Position numbers and translations under genes: made by a program
NCBI RefSeq assembly: GCF_002158905.1
Contig: NZ_CP021431.1
Coordinates: 1,178,001-1,242,000, forward strand
Direction of reading: 5' to 3'
DNA: 64,000 bases
From: Yoonia vestfoldensis
GTDB lineage: Bacteria > Pseudomonadota > Alphaproteobacteria > Rhodobacterales > Rhodobacteraceae
Notes under the pieces: generated by a model
What the model was told of the DNA's origin: nothing
The model's database searches: none
What the model saw: only the letters and a program-made list of their open reading frames with translations
Shown: positions 1 to 9,719 of the stretch, piece by piece
Numbering within the stretch: the stretch's first letter is position 1
How the letters are laid out: each line of letters begins with the position of its first letter

Positions 1-363
1 CAGATCATGGCACAGCTGGGTGATCTGCGGGGCAAGGGCTGCGATGGTGCGGCTGGTAAAGGCGCGCAGCACCAGCGCGCGCAGGCGGGTGTGGCGCGGC
101 GGTTCCAGTTCCAGCATCGAATGGGCCTCGATCTCATAGAACGGGCGCAGCGCATCGGGGATCGCGGGGGCCAGTTCGGACGGGCATTCGCGCCCCATCC
201 GCCGGTCGCGTAACACCGCATGGACGGCCTTATGCGACACCGCACAGGGCATGGCGTAATCATTCCACCAAAAGAAATCGCCGGTCTGGCGGGCGCGGTC
301 ATAGAAAGGATAGGGGTTCTGCACAAAGGCGGGATCAACGGGGGATTGGGTCAGCTGTTGCAT
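1..363 (-). CDS. Cytochrome P450, N-terminal 121 residues (runs off the left edge)
   Basis: Reading leftward from an ATG at 363 gives 121 open codons up to the window edge. The residues include the segment SMLELEPPRHTRLRALV followed by LRAFTSRTI. This is the B-C helix region typical of soluble bacterial class I P450s, where the HTRLR motif contacts a heme propionate. The heme-binding cysteine loop and I-helix lie outside the window, so completeness and substrate cannot be judged. P450s of this type hydroxylate small molecules using a ferredoxin and a ferredoxin reductase. It diverges from the B12-binding-type gene starting at 548, with a 184-base shared upstream region. The family call is firm; the function is unknown. 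Confidence 0.85.
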   Translation of the reverse strand, partial: MQQLTQSPVDPAFVQNPYPFYDRARQTGDFFWWNDYAMPCAVSHKAVHAVLRDRRMGRECPSELAPAIPDALRPFYEIEAHSMLELEPPRHTRLRALVLRAFTSRTIAALAPQITQLCHDL

Positions 364-547
364 GGCGCAGCTTTGCCGCGCCGCGCCGGTCTTTGCAATG
401 GGCGCGCGCCCTATCCGATCACGAAACCGCGACGTTCTGACGCGGCACGGCCGTCTGTCGCTGTGTTAACCTGCATGCGATTGGATACCGCAGGCAGGCC
501 CAAGACCTGCCACCGCTACCCTATCAGCCAACGGGGGAGGAGTGTTC

Positions 548-1378
548 ATGTCGAAGACGTCTTTGGACGATGGATTGTTCGACCGTTCTGCCTATCAGAA
601 CGCAACGCGCCAATTGCGTCTGGTCGAGACGGAATTGCCGCAAAACGCCGTATCCAGCCTTGCCCGCGAAGTCGTGCGCCGCCTGGCGTTCCGGATGCCG
701 CGTCAGGACAATGCGGCCGATCTGCCGACGCAATCCGATATCGACCTGCTTTGCGCGGCGCTGTTATCGGCGGATGATACGGCTGCGGATCAATTCATCC
801 TTGCCGCGCGCCGTGATGGTGTCGATCCCGGAGCGATCAGCCGGGGCTATGTCGCCGGTGCCGCCCGCAAATTGGGCCAGATGTGGGATGATGACCGGAT
901 TTCATTCATCGATGTGACGCTGGCCTGTGGCAAGCTTTACGGGATCATCCGTGGCCTGCGCCATGTGCTGGCCCCGCAAATCACCCAAGGCCGCGAAACC
1001 CGGCCCGCGCTTTTTGCACTGGTCCCCGGCGAGACCCATACGCTGGGCATAGAGATCGCGACCGACCATTTCCGCCGCGACGGCTGGGATGTGGATATGC
1101 TGATGGGGCTGGATCATGACGCGCTGATCACCGAGGCCGATCTGCGCCATTACGAAGCCATCGTGCTGGTCGCCAATTCTGACCGGATGCTGGAACCTTT
1201 GACCCGGCTTGGCCTTGCGCTGCGGATCACCCAGCCGCTGGCGCATATCATCGTGGCGGGCAGCATTCTGGATCACCACCCCGATATCCTGCATCTTGTC
1301 GGGGCAGAGGCGGTGATGGCCGATCTGGACAGCGCGATTGCCACATTGCGCGATGTGCTGGGACCAGCGCGCAGCTAG
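548..1378 (+). CDS. Cobalamin (B12)-binding-type sensor/regulator, AerR/PpaA-like
   Basis: This is a 276-residue soluble protein. Residues about 60-145 resemble the helical domain that precedes B12-binding modules ([20 protein letters not shown] is a typical helix). Residues 155-275 look like the Rossmann-type B12-binding fold. The motif GETHTLG at 161-167 carries His164 at the position that ligands cobalt in B12 proteins or heme in the related AerR/PpaA antirepressors. No enzyme domain is attached, so a sensory or regulatory role is inferred. The ATG at 548 is preferred over the in-frame GTG at 542 because GGAGGAG at 536-542 is well spaced for it. The stop codon overlaps that of tpiA on the other strand. 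Ligand and partner are unknown. Confidence 0.8.
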   Translation: MSKTSLDDGLFDRSAYQNATRQLRLVETELPQNAVSSLAREVVRRLAFRMPRQDNAADLPTQSDIDLLCAALLSADDTAADQFILAARRDGVDPGAISRGYVAGAARKLGQMWDDDRISFIDVTLACGKLYGIIRGLRHVLAPQITQGRETRPALFALVPGETHTLGIEIATDHFRRDGWDVDMLMGLDHDALITEADLRHYEAIVLVANSDRMLEPLTRLGLALRITQPLAHIIVAGSILDHHPDILHLVGAEAVMADLDSAIATLRDVLGPARS

Positions 1379-2103
1379 CTGGCGGCCAAGGCGGCGATGA
1401 TCGGGGTGAAATCGGCCGGCTTGAGGCTGGCCCCGCCGACCAAGGCGCCGGTCACATGCGGCACGGCAAAGATCGCGGCGGCATTCTCTGCTTTGACAGA
1501 GCCGCCGTAAAGGATCCCGAAATCGGCCCCATCGGCAAAACGCGCGGCCAGCCGCGCGCGGATATGGGCATGGACTTCGGCGATCTGCTCTGTTGTGGGC
1601 ACTTTGCCGGTGCCGATGGCCCAGATCGGTTCATAGGCGATCACGGTATTATCGGCGGTGGCGCAATCGGGCACCGATCCGGCCAGCTGCGCGTCGATCA
1701 CCGCCAAAGTGCTGCCATCCGCGCGCTGCACCAGCGTTTCCCCGATGCAGATGATCGCGGTCAGACCGGCCTCATGGGCGGCACGGGATTTCGCGGCGAC
1801 CATGGCGTCGGTTTCATGATGATCGCTGCGCCGTTCGGAATGGCCGGTGATCACATGGGTCGCACCGATATCGGCCAGCATCGCTGCGGAAATATCGCCG
1901 GTATGCGCGCCATGGGTGGCGCTATGGCAATCCTGCCCGCCGATGGCAAAGGGCAATCCCGCGCAAGACCCGATCAGGGTCGCGGGCAGGCAGATCAGCA
2001 CATCGACATCAAAGCCGCGCTGTTCGGCCAGCGTGTCCAGCGCGGCCAGATCGGCGCGCAGCCCGTTCATTTTCCAATTGCCGGCGGCAAGTTTGCGTCG
2101 CAT
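1375..2103 (-). CDS. tpiA: Triosephosphate isomerase
   Basis: Cytosolic enzyme interconverting dihydroxyacetone phosphate and glyceraldehyde 3-phosphate in glycolysis, gluconeogenesis and the Calvin cycle. At 242 residues it is slightly shorter than the usual 250. All catalytic residues are visible: Asn9 and Lys11 in AAGNWKMNG, His88 in ITGHSERR, and Glu158 in [11 protein letters not shown]. The C-terminal phosphate loop reads ILYGGSVK. It begins 20 bases after the A-type Fe-S carrier gene on the same strand, so the two may be cotranscribed. Its stop shares the four bases CTAG with the stop of the convergent gene. The triose phosphate users gap and tkt lie far away at 55.7-60.2 kb. Confidence 0.97.
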   Translation of the reverse strand: MRRKLAAGNWKMNGLRADLAALDTLAEQRGFDVDVLICLPATLIGSCAGLPFAIGGQDCHSATHGAHTGDISAAMLADIGATHVITGHSERRSDHHETDAMVAAKSRAAHEAGLTAIICIGETLVQRADGSTLAVIDAQLAGSVPDCATADNTVIAYEPIWAIGTGKVPTTEQIAEVHAHIRARLAARFADGADFGILYGGSVKAENAAAIFAVPHVTGALVGGASLKPADFTPIIAALAAS

Positions 2104-2123
2104 GGGCTGTCCTTGGCTGGGCG

Positions 2124-2486
2124 TCAGCGCGACGCGATATTATCCGCAAATTTGATCGATTCCCCGCAACCGCAGGCATCGACCACATTGGGATTGCGGA
2201 ATTTGAAACCGGATTCAAGCAGCGAGGTTTCATAATCGATCTCGGTGCCGAACAGGAACATCTGCGCCATCGGCGCGATCATGACCCGCGCGCCATCCTG
2301 TTCGACCACCTCGTCCAGCGGATCAATATCGGTGACATAGGCCATGGTATATTCCATCCCGGCACAGCCGCCTTTCTTGACGCCGATCCGCAGACCCTGA
2401 TGCCCATCCTTGGCCATCAGCCGCGCGATCTGGGCGGCGGCTTTGTCGGTGATGGTGACGGCTTGCTTGCCGGGGATGCCGAACAT
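2124..2486 (-). CDS. sufA: A-type Fe-S cluster carrier, HesB/IscA/SufA family
   Basis: A 120-residue scaffold or carrier that receives Fe-S clusters and passes them to target proteins. The three conserved cysteines are present: one in [10 protein letters not shown] and two in the C-terminal [11 protein letters not shown] motif. The protein is close to the family norm of 105-125 residues. It is followed after 20 bases by tpiA. Upstream on the same strand, past a phosphodiesterase gene, lies sufT, which points to the SUF rather than the ISC pathway. The exact paralogue name (sufA, iscA or erpA) cannot be settled from the sequence alone. Confidence 0.9.
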   Translation of the reverse strand: MFGIPGKQAVTITDKAAAQIARLMAKDGHQGLRIGVKKGGCAGMEYTMAYVTDIDPLDEVVEQDGARVMIAPMAQMFLFGTEIDYETSLLESGFKFRNPNVVDACGCGESIKFADNIASR

Positions 2487-2561
2487 GGGAAACTCCTTGC
2501 GTTGTATCCAAGATAGGGCAGCGACCCGGACGACACAAGGCCGCCGTCCGGGCCTTTGGGG

Positions 2562-3767
2562 TCACAGACCCATGCAATTGGCGTAATAGGTCGTGGTGGC
2601 GGGCCAGTCAGAGAAGACGCCGATCACGCCGACATCCTGTGCCAGCACATCGAGCAGATCGAAATAGGCGCCGTCATTGGTGATCGCGTCATTGATGCCT
2701 TGGAAATACCACCCGCCGCCATTGGCCAGCGGGCCGGACCGTTCCAGCGTCCATGTGATGATCTGCAGATCGGCAGCCTTGGCGGCCCTGGCCAGTGCAG
2801 ATGGCACGATCTTGCCATCTTGCAGCGTGACCAGCATCCATGTCGGCGGCGCGATGATGTTCACACCCATCGCCTTGAGGTCTTCCATCGTGTTGGGCCA
2901 GGTCGCGGGATCATGCGGTGTATAGCCGTCGACAGTTTCGTATTCATCCATCAAATAGACAGCCTGCGCGCCGAATGCGGGTTCGTTCTCGATCCAGTAA
3001 AGCACGTCATCAAGGTTGAACGATTGCAGCCAGACGTCGCTGGCGGGGATACCGGCGGCTTTGTATTCATCGACCAGCTTTTGCGCATAATCTTGCTGGC
3101 TGAAGCCGTTGAAGGGCATCTCGACCGCGGGGGATTTCAGCTCGGGCGTGAATTTCGCGCCCAGATCGCGGAACAGCGCGATGGACTCGGCATGCGTCAT
3201 CAGCGTGGTATTCGCCGCATAAAGATCGGTGCGCCAATTGGCGGTGCCGTTCAGGTATTCCTCGGGCGTGGTGGCAGCCGTGTTGGCGGCGTCCATCTTG
3301 GGGTCCAGCGTCTGGAATTCGGCCAGCGTGATGTCGCTGGTGCGGCATTCGGCGCTGGCGACACTGTCCCCGTTGGCGGGGCGAAAGCCGGTTGTGCATT
3401 TGTCAGCCAATGGCGTGACGAGGATGTTGGTCGTCGTGTGCAGGTCGTTCTGCGCATGGCGGCAGACCAGTTCCAGATCGGCGGTAAAGGTCACGTCACA
3501 TTCCAGAATACCCGCACCCATCTGGGCTGCGGCGACATGTGATTCGACGGTATGTTCGGGAAACATCAGCGGCGCGCCACGGTGCCCGATCGAGAAATCC
3601 GACCGCGCGGGTATCTGGTCGGCGCAGGCCAGCAATTGCTCTTTCAGGGGGCTGTCGGTCATCTGGCTGACCAGATAGGCAGGGCGCGGACCATAGGTCA
3701 GGGCGGTATCGGCGATGGCCGTGGTGCCGGCCAGAATGGCAAGCAAAGTAAGAGATAACCGTGTCAT
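2562..3767 (-). CDS. Secreted glycerophosphodiester phosphodiesterase (GDPD family)
   Basis: A 401-residue protein with a signal peptide (hydrophobic residues 4-19, likely cleavage after TAIA), so it should act in the periplasm. The GDPD catalytic core starts at about residue 58: FSIGHRGAP supplies His62 and Arg63, PEHTVES supplies Glu71, and ILECDVTFT holds the metal-binding Glu/Asp pair. The family hydrolyses deacylated phospholipids to glycerol 3-phosphate and an alcohol. The long insert between about 110 and 170 and the total length match the bacterial GlpQ-like secreted group. It sits between two Fe-S assembly genes on the same strand with no obvious functional link. Confidence 0.9.
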   Translation of the reverse strand: MTRLSLTLLAILAGTTAIADTALTYGPRPAYLVSQMTDSPLKEQLLACADQIPARSDFSIGHRGAPLMFPEHTVESHVAAAQMGAGILECDVTFTADLELVCRHAQNDLHTTTNILVTPLADKCTTGFRPANGDSVASAECRTSDITLAEFQTLDPKMDAANTAATTPEEYLNGTANWRTDLYAANTTLMTHAESIALFRDLGAKFTPELKSPAVEMPFNGFSQQDYAQKLVDEYKAAGIPASDVWLQSFNLDDVLYWIENEPAFGAQAVYLMDEYETVDGYTPHDPATWPNTMEDLKAMGVNIIAPPTWMLVTLQDGKIVPSALARAAKAADLQIITWTLERSGPLANGGGWYFQGINDAITNDGAYFDLLDVLAQDVGVIGVFSDWPATTTYYANCMGL

Positions 3768-3853
3768 GGGATGCTCCAGTGTTTATGACTGAAGCCGTGC
3801 ATGCCGCGCGAATGTAACGGCTGCGCAATTCCGTTGTGAAGCTTTGCTGACGC

Positions 3854-4216
3854 TTACATGAACCCCAGTTCCAGCCGCGCTTCGTCGGACATCATATCCA
3901 TGCCCCATTGCGGCTCGAAGGTCATTTCGACATCGACCTGTTTCACGCCGGGCAGCGGTTCGATCGCATCAGCGACCCAGCCCGGCATTTCCCCCGCGAC
4001 AGGACAGCCCGGCGCGGTCAGCGTCATGACGATATTGACCGCGTTGTCATCCTTGATGTCGATCGTGTAGATCAGACCCAGATCGTAGATATTCACCGGA
4101 ATTTCAGGGTCATAGACCGAGCGGCACGCCTGCACCACATCCTCGTAAAGCGGATGATCTGTTGTCGATGGCGCGATCAAGGGCGCACCTTCCATCTGGG
4201 CGTTTGCATCTGTCAT
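3854..4216 (-). CDS. sufT: SUF-system Fe-S assembly protein SufT (DUF59/MIP18 family)
   Basis: A 120-residue protein with the DUF59 core: VYDPEIPVNIYDLGLIY near residues 38-54, then the TLTAPGCPVAGEMP motif with the conserved cysteine. The family matures Fe-S proteins alongside SufBCDS. The open frame continues upstream to 4366, but that extension overlaps the start of the divergent tgt gene and looks unlike coding sequence. The ATG at 4216 (MTDANAQ) matches the usual family N-terminus. The sufA-like carrier lies downstream after the phosphodiesterase; the remaining suf genes are not in this window. Confidence 0.9.
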   Translation of the reverse strand: MTDANAQMEGAPLIAPSTTDHPLYEDVVQACRSVYDPEIPVNIYDLGLIYTIDIKDDNAVNIVMTLTAPGCPVAGEMPGWVADAIEPLPGVKQVDVEMTFEPQWGMDMMSDEARLELGFM

Positions 4217-4347
4217 GTGATTGGTTCCTGCATTCCTGAGAGAACATATAGGGTTTGGCGCGAAGGGCGTAAAGGGGGCGGCGGGCAGGGCGGTCTTTCC
4301 AATCCCGCCCCGACAAGGCATATGCCTTGCCAGCAAGAGGATAGCCG

Positions 4348-5478
4348 ATGACTGATCGATTTTCATTTGACCTGCACGCCACAGACGGCAAGGCCCGCAG
4401 CGGTGTGATCCGCACGCCGCGCGGCGAGATCCGCACGCCGGCCTTCATGCCCGTGGGCACCGCCGCCACCGTCAAGGCGATGCTGCCCGAAAGCGTGGCG
4501 GCGACGGGCGCGGATATCCTGCTGGGCAATACCTATCACCTGATGCTGCGCCCCACGGCGGAACGGATCGCAGCGCTGGGCGGGCTGCATGCCTTCATGA
4601 ACTGGGACAAGCCGATCCTGACAGACAGTGGCGGGTTTCAGGTCATGTCGCTGGCCGGGCTGCGCAAACTGACCGAAGAAGGCGTGACCTTCAAAAGCCA
4701 TATCGACGGATCGCGCCATCATTTGTCGCCGGAACGGTCGATGGAAATTCAGGCGCTGCTGGGGTCCGACATCGTGATGTGTTTTGACGAATGCCCCGCG
4801 CTGCCCGCCGACCGGGACCGGATCAAATCCAGCATGGATCTGTCGATGCGCTGGGCGCAACGGTCGCGCGATGCCTTTGGCGACCGGCCCGGCCATGCTT
4901 TGTTCGGGATCCAGCAAGGCGGGCTGGAACAGGATCTGCGTGAGGAATCCGCCAATGCCCTGCGCGCGATTGAATTTGACGGCTATGCCGTGGGTGGTCT
5001 GGCCGTGGGCGAAGGGCAAGAGGCGATGTTCGGCGTGCTCGATTACGCGCCCGACCAATTGCCGGTGGACAAACCCCGTTACCTGATGGGCGTGGGCAAG
5101 CCGGATGACATCGTGGGCGCGGTCAAGCGCGGTATCGACATGATGGATTGCGTGCTGCCGTCACGGTCGGGTCGCACGGGGCAGGCGTTCACGCGCCACG
5201 GCGTTGTGAACATCAAGAACGCGCGCCATCAGGATGACCCGCGCCCCCTGGACGAGGCTTGCACCTGTCCTGCCTGTCGCGGCTATTCGCGCGCCTATCT
5301 GCACCATGTCTTCCGCGCGAATGAGATGATTTCCGGCATGCTGCTGACATGGCATAACCTGCATTACTTTCAGGACATCATGGCCGGTATGCGCGCTGCC
5401 ATTTCCGCAGGCAGCTTTGCTGCGTGGGAGGCAGAGTTTCATCGCCAGCGCGCACAAGGCGATATCGACCCGCTCTGA
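4348..5478 (+). CDS. tgt: Queuine/preQ1 tRNA-guanine transglycosylase
   Basis: A 376-residue TIM-barrel enzyme that swaps guanine 34 for preQ1 in tRNAs with GUN anticodons, the insertion step of queuosine synthesis. Asp93 in [12 protein letters not shown] and Asp267 in [12 protein letters not shown] are the general acid/base and nucleophile positions. The C-terminal zinc site is [16 protein letters not shown]. Length is typical (about 375). Its pathway partner queA is also in the window (41036-42091) but not adjacent. The two aspartate tRNAs with GUC anticodon at 11.6-11.8 kb are natural substrates. It diverges from sufT. Confidence 0.97.
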   Translation: MTDRFSFDLHATDGKARSGVIRTPRGEIRTPAFMPVGTAATVKAMLPESVAATGADILLGNTYHLMLRPTAERIAALGGLHAFMNWDKPILTDSGGFQVMSLAGLRKLTEEGVTFKSHIDGSRHHLSPERSMEIQALLGSDIVMCFDECPALPADRDRIKSSMDLSMRWAQRSRDAFGDRPGHALFGIQQGGLEQDLREESANALRAIEFDGYAVGGLAVGEGQEAMFGVLDYAPDQLPVDKPRYLMGVGKPDDIVGAVKRGIDMMDCVLPSRSGRTGQAFTRHGVVNIKNARHQDDPRPLDEACTCPACRGYSRAYLHHVFRANEMISGMLLTWHNLHYFQDIMAGMRAAISAGSFAAWEAEFHRQRAQGDIDPL

Positions 5479-5489
5479 TAGCTGGCTGG

Positions 5490-5517
5490 TTGACAGCCCC
5501 AGAGGTCCGCCCCATTT
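5490..5517 (+). promoter_or_regulatory. Candidate heat-shock (sigma-32/RpoH) promoter of lon
   Basis: TTGACA at 5490-5495 and CCCCATTT at 5510-5517 are separated by 14 bases. The CCCCAT -10 element is the hallmark of RpoH promoters, and the family spacing is 13-17. It lies 76 bases upstream of the lon start codon, and lon is a classical RpoH target. The call is inferred from the motif and the gene. Confidence 0.7.
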
Positions 5518-5592
5518 GTAATGTCCAAGAGGGGACGCGCCCGGCTGCCGATCACACGGGGTTGGCGCGTTCTGCCAGAAAAGGAATATTCC

Positions 5593-8001
5593 ATGCAAGA
5601 ACCGCTGAGTTCGTCTTATCCCGTCCTGCCGTTGCGCGATATCGTCGTGTTTCCGCATATGATCGTGCCTTTGTTCGTGGGCCGCGACAAATCGGTGCGC
5701 GCATTGGAAGAGGTGATGCAGGACGACAAGCAGATCCTGCTGTCCAGCCAGATCGACCCCGGTCAGGACGACCCCGATCAGGACGGCATCTACAAATCCG
5801 GCGTGCTGGCCAATGTACTGCAACTGCTGAAACTGCCCGATGGCACCGTCAAAGTGCTGGTCGAAGGGCGCAGCCGTGTGAAGATCACGGGTTTTCTGCC
5901 CAACGACTCCTTCTTTGAAGCCAGCGCCGAATATCTGACCGAAGAAGCGGGCGATCCGACCGAGGTCGAAGCCTTGGTGCGCAATGTTGCCGCCGAATTC
6001 GAACGCTACGCCAAGGTCAAGAAAAACATCCCCGAAGAAGCCATGGCCGCCGTCAGCGACGCGACCGAACCTGCAAAGCTTGCCGATCTGGTCGCGGGCC
6101 ATCTGGGCATTGAAGTGGCGCAGAAACAGGGCTTGCTGGAAACGCTGTCCGTCGCGGAACGGTTGGAAAAGGTTTACGGCATGATGCAGGGCGAAATGTC
6201 CGTCCTGCAAGTCGAGCGCAAGATCAAGACCCGCGTCAAATCGCAGATGGAACGCACCCAGCGCGAATATTATCTGAACGAACAGATGAAGGCGATCCAG
6301 AAGGAATTGGGCGACAGCGAAGACGGCCAGAACGAAGTGGCCGAACTGGAAGCCCGCATCCATGACACCAAGCTGTCCAAGGAAGCCCGCGAAAAGGTCG
6401 ATGCCGAGCTGAAGAAACTCAAATCCATGTCCCCCATGTCCGCCGAGGCGACCGTGGTGCGCAATTACATGGACTGGATTCTGGGCCTGCCGTGGAACGT
6501 CAAATCGCGCACCAAGAAAGACCTGCACAAGGCGCAGGCGGTCTTGGATGCCGATCATTACGGGCTGGAAAAGGTCAAGGAACGGATCGTCGAATATCTG
6601 GCGGTGCAGCAACGCTCGGCCAAGCTCAAAGGCCCGATCATGTGTCTGGTCGGCCCTCCCGGCGTGGGGAAAACCAGCCTTGGTAAATCCGTGGCCAAGG
6701 CGACGGGGCGCGAATTCATCCGCATTTCGCTTGGCGGCGTGCGCGACGAATCCGAAATCCGGGGCCACCGGCGGACCTATATCGGGTCGATGCCTGGCAA
6801 GATCATTCAGGCGCTGAAAAAGGCGAAAACTACCAACCCGCTGATCCTGCTCGATGAAATCGACAAGATGGGGCAGGATTTCCGTGGCGATCCCGCATCG
6901 GCCATGCTCGAGGTATTGGACCCCGAACAGAACGCGACCTTCGTCGATCATTACCTAGAGGTCGAATATGACCTGTCGAACGTCATGTTCCTGACCACGG
7001 CCAATAGCTATAACATGCCGGGGCCGCTGCTGGACCGGATGGAGATCATTTCGCTTTCGGGCTATACCGAGGATGAAAAGGTCGAGATCGCCAAACAGCA
7101 TCTGTTGCCCAAGGTCATGAAAAACCACGGGCTGCGCGCGCGCGAATTCAGCGTGTCCGATGATGCGCTGCTGGCGATGGTCCGCGTCTATACCCGCGAG
7201 GCGGGCGTGCGGAACATGGAACGCGAATTGGCCAAGCTCGCGCGCAAGGCCGTGACCCAGATCGTCAAGAAAGAGGCAGAGGTGATCAATGTCACCGCCG
7301 CCAACCTGTCGGATTTCCTTGGCGTGGAAAAACACCGCTTTGGTCTGGCCGAAGAAAAAGACCAGATCGGCGTGGTGACAGGTCTGGCCTGGACATCCGT
7401 GGGCGGAGAGCTTTTGAACATCGAAGCGCTGCGCCTGCCCGGCAAGGGCCGGATGAAGACGACCGGCAAGCTGGGCGATGTGATGAAGGAATCAATCGAC
7501 GCAGCCTCTAGCTATGTGCGCTCTATCGCGCCGGAAATCGGGGTGAAACCGCCGAAATTCGACACGATTGATATCCATGTCCATGTCCCCGACGGGGCAA
7601 CACCCAAGGACGGGCCATCGGCCGGTCTGGCGATGGTCACCTCCATCGTCTCGGTGCTGACGCAGATCCCCGTGCGCCGCGATATCGCCATGACCGGCGA
7701 AGTGTCGCTGCGCGGCAATGCGATGCCGATCGGCGGGCTCAAGGAAAAGCTGCTGGCCGCTTTGCGTGGCGGCATCACCACGGTGCTGATCCCGCAGGAT
7801 AACGCCAAGGACCTGCCTGACATCCCCGACAATGTGAAGGAAGGGCTGACCATCATCCCTGTCACCCATGTGTCAGAGGTGCTGGAACATGCGCTGGTGC
7901 GCAAGCCCGAACCCATCGAATGGGACGAGGCCGCAGAAGAGGCCGCCGCAGCCGCCGCTCTCAAATCTGGCACCGCGCCAGAGGCCGCGCGCACCCATTA
8001 A
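5593..8001 (+). CDS. lon: ATP-dependent protease Lon
   Basis: An 802-residue cytosolic AAA+ protease that degrades misfolded and specific regulatory proteins. The N-terminal substrate-binding domain starts LPLRDIVVFP. Walker A GPPGVGKT is at 354-361, followed by Walker B LILLDEIDK. The protease domain carries Ser676 in DGPSAG and Lys719 in GLKEKLLAA, the Ser-Lys dyad. The open frame begins further upstream, but the ATG at 5593 has an AAGGAA ribosome site and matches the conserved N-terminus. A sigma-32-like promoter lies upstream and a strong hairpin terminator at 8020-8052 downstream. The C-terminal tail is Ala/Glu-rich. Confidence 0.98.
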   Translation: MQEPLSSSYPVLPLRDIVVFPHMIVPLFVGRDKSVRALEEVMQDDKQILLSSQIDPGQDDPDQDGIYKSGVLANVLQLLKLPDGTVKVLVEGRSRVKITGFLPNDSFFEASAEYLTEEAGDPTEVEALVRNVAAEFERYAKVKKNIPEEAMAAVSDATEPAKLADLVAGHLGIEVAQKQGLLETLSVAERLEKVYGMMQGEMSVLQVERKIKTRVKSQMERTQREYYLNEQMKAIQKELGDSEDGQNEVAELEARIHDTKLSKEAREKVDAELKKLKSMSPMSAEATVVRNYMDWILGLPWNVKSRTKKDLHKAQAVLDADHYGLEKVKERIVEYLAVQQRSAKLKGPIMCLVGPPGVGKTSLGKSVAKATGREFIRISLGGVRDESEIRGHRRTYIGSMPGKIIQALKKAKTTNPLILLDEIDKMGQDFRGDPASAMLEVLDPEQNATFVDHYLEVEYDLSNVMFLTTANSYNMPGPLLDRMEIISLSGYTEDEKVEIAKQHLLPKVMKNHGLRAREFSVSDDALLAMVRVYTREAGVRNMERELAKLARKAVTQIVKKEAEVINVTAANLSDFLGVEKHRFGLAEEKDQIGVVTGLAWTSVGGELLNIEALRLPGKGRMKTTGKLGDVMKESIDAASSYVRSIAPEIGVKPPKFDTIDIHVHVPDGATPKDGPSAGLAMVTSIVSVLTQIPVRRDIAMTGEVSLRGNAMPIGGLKEKLLAALRGGITTVLIPQDNAKDLPDIPDNVKEGLTIIPVTHVSEVLEHALVRKPEPIEWDEAAEEAAAAAALKSGTAPEAARTH

Positions 8002-8019
8002 GCGGCAGTCATGAATGGC

Positions 8020-8052
8020 AAAAGGCGCGTCCCCCTAAAGGGCGCGCCTTTT
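8020..8052 (+). terminator. Intrinsic terminator after lon
   Basis: AAAAGGCGCG at 8020-8029 pairs perfectly with CGCGCCTTTT at 8043-8052, and the run of T in the right arm completes a Rho-independent terminator. It starts 19 bases after the lon stop. Confidence 0.85.
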
Positions 8053-8120
8053 GTCGTGGCAAGCCGCTGGCATCTGGCACCAAAACCGCTACACTCGCCC
8101 TGATTGTAACAGGGCAGATC

Positions 8121-8441
8121 ATGACACGCGAAACTTCCGTCCCCTCTCCGGCCGCCACCCCCACGCCGCTGAAAAAACCCGAACTGCTGGACCAGCTGGT
8201 CGCGCGCAGCGGGCTTCGCAAACGCGACGCCAAGCTGGCGCTGGACGCCGCTTTGGCCCTGATCGGCGAGGCGCTGGCGCGCGGCGACGACCTGATCCTG
8301 CCACCGCTGGGCAAGATCCGCCGGGTCAAGGCCAAGGATCTGGGCGCAGGCGCGCACCTGCTGACGCTGAAATTGCGCAGCAGCAAAGATGCGCGACAAA
8401 GCGGCAAAACCGGCCTTGCAAGTGACGCAGAGGACGTCTAA
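8121..8441 (+). CDS. HU-family DNA-binding protein (divergent)
   Basis: A 106-residue protein. Residues 17-85 align with the HU/IHF fold: KKPELLDQLVARSGLRKRDA for the first helices, then GDDLILPPLGKIRRVKAKD at the start of the beta arms, where canonical HU has G-F-G-x-F. The beta-arm region is shorter and less basic than in typical HU, and there is a Pro-rich N-terminal extension and an acidic tail. It is probably a nucleoid-associated protein rather than the main HU. The ATG at 8121 starts the conserved part. A valine tRNA follows 13 bases after the stop. Confidence 0.75.
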   Translation: MTRETSVPSPAATPTPLKKPELLDQLVARSGLRKRDAKLALDAALALIGEALARGDDLILPPLGKIRRVKAKDLGAGAHLLTLKLRSSKDARQSGKTGLASDAEDV

Positions 8442-8454
8442 ATCACAGCCCAGC

Positions 8455-8529
8455 GGGTGATTAGCTCAGTGGTAGAGCGCTTCGTTCACATCGAAGATGT
8501 CAGGAGTTCAAATCTCTTATCACCCACCA
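8455..8529 (+). tRNA. tRNA-Val (anticodon CAC)
   Basis: The cloverleaf is clear. Acceptor arm GGGTGAT (8455-8461) pairs with ATCACCC (8519-8525), and the CCA end is encoded. The anticodon stem CTTCG/CGAAG encloses TTCACAT, giving anticodon CAC. The T arm is AGGAG-TTCAAAT-CTCTT. Confidence 0.96.
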
Positions 8530-8603
8530 TTTACCCCGTCCCTTGATGCAAACACGGTGCCTTTTTCCAGCTTTCCTTTGCCGGGCTGGTTTGTCCAGGA
8601 CCT

Positions 8604-9557
8604 TCATGCGACAAGACGTTTGCGCAGCTTTCTGACTTTGGACGCTAATTTCGCGGGCCAGCGACGTTTGGCATAGGGGGCGGCCCCCATGTTTTCAACG
8701 ACCCGGCGCAGCAGGGCTCGGCGGCGGGCATAAAAGGCGGCATCGGCCTCTGGCAGCGATGCGGCATCATCGGGCTTGCGCAAATGGACATAAAATTCCA
8801 GCCCGCGTGTCTGGCTGACCTCGACGATATCAAAACCAATCAGCCCCAGCTTGCGCAGGTCGGTCAAAAGCAATTCCAGGCTTTCGGGAAAGAACACGCT
8901 ACAATGCGCGTCGCGATATGCGCCGGGCTGTGCTTTGTCGCGCTTATAGACATCATAGGCCGCTTCAAGCGCCTGATGTGGCACAAACCCGTCCGGATTG
9001 TCATGCTTGATATTGCATCCCGTATGGGTCTTGCCTTGCGCGATATACCAGGCACCCATCACCGCGCCGTCAAAAATGATCTCTGGGCTCGGCTGCTTGC
9101 GGTCTTCGTGAAATGCGGCCAGCCAATCGACCAGCCGGGTCGGCATTCTGAAGTAATCAAAACAGGCGCGGCAATCGGGCACCGCCATGCTTAACATGCC
9201 GCCGGGCTTTAACGCGGCATATGCGCCCTGCAAAAACAAAATCGGATTGGGAAGATGTTCGAAATTATGCGACGAAATGATAAAGCCGATCTGCCCTTCA
9301 AGATTTGCACCACGGACCAGATCGCCAATATGCGATGCGTCGCCCACCAAATCGACATCTTCGATCTCTGCCCGCCGCGACGGCGGAATAAAGGCGTCGG
9401 CCGCAGCATTTTGGCGTAATCTGTCGGTGTCGAAGACATCAAGGACAAGAATGTCATTCCCATCGCTCTTGCGCAGCGTCGGGTTAAAATAAGGCGCGAC
9501 CTCAATGCCTTTTTGCGAAAGATCCACGTGTTTCAATATTTGATCTATCCGCGCCAT
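8604..9557 (-). CDS. Class I SAM-dependent methyltransferase-like protein
   Basis: A 317-residue protein. The stretch FIISSHNFEHLPNPILFLQG at about residues 92-111, then YAALKPGGMLSMAVPD, matches motifs IV-V of type-11 methyltransferases. The usual Gly-rich SAM loop near the N-terminus (around EVAPYFNPTL) is weak. The tail (about 295-317) is strongly basic, rich in Lys and Arg. Similar proteins occur in glycan and cell-surface gene sets, but no such neighbours are present here, so the substrate is unknown. It is more AT-rich than its neighbours and sits between two valine tRNAs, which would be compatible with acquisition. Confidence 0.7.
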   Translation of the reverse strand: MARIDQILKHVDLSQKGIEVAPYFNPTLRKSDGNDILVLDVFDTDRLRQNAAADAFIPPSRRAEIEDVDLVGDASHIGDLVRGANLEGQIGFIISSHNFEHLPNPILFLQGAYAALKPGGMLSMAVPDCRACFDYFRMPTRLVDWLAAFHEDRKQPSPEIIFDGAVMGAWYIAQGKTHTGCNIKHDNPDGFVPHQALEAAYDVYKRDKAQPGAYRDAHCSVFFPESLELLLTDLRKLGLIGFDIVEVSQTRGLEFYVHLRKPDDAASLPEADAAFYARRRALLRRVVENMGAAPYAKRRWPAKLASKVRKLRKRLVA

Positions 9558-9719
9558 TGCGATCCCTTATATGTTGTCATGCTGCACCTTTTGCGCTGTG
9601 CAACCTTGATCCCCGCGCAGCTTTGGTCAAGTCCTCGCCGCGCGGAATATTGTGCGACCCGGCGAAACGCGCTACGCGCCATTGTCGCCTGAACGCTCTT
9701 TATCCATATCGGACCAGAA

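Noticed and set aside
364..547. PpsR/CrtJ sites (TGT-N12-ACA) in the P450/sensor gap
   Set aside because: No convincing match was found, so photosynthesis-type regulation is not claimed.
5161..6951. 596-codon minus-strand frame across tgt and lon
   Set aside because: It spans two certain genes on the plus strand and shows low-complexity His/Phe/Gly composition.
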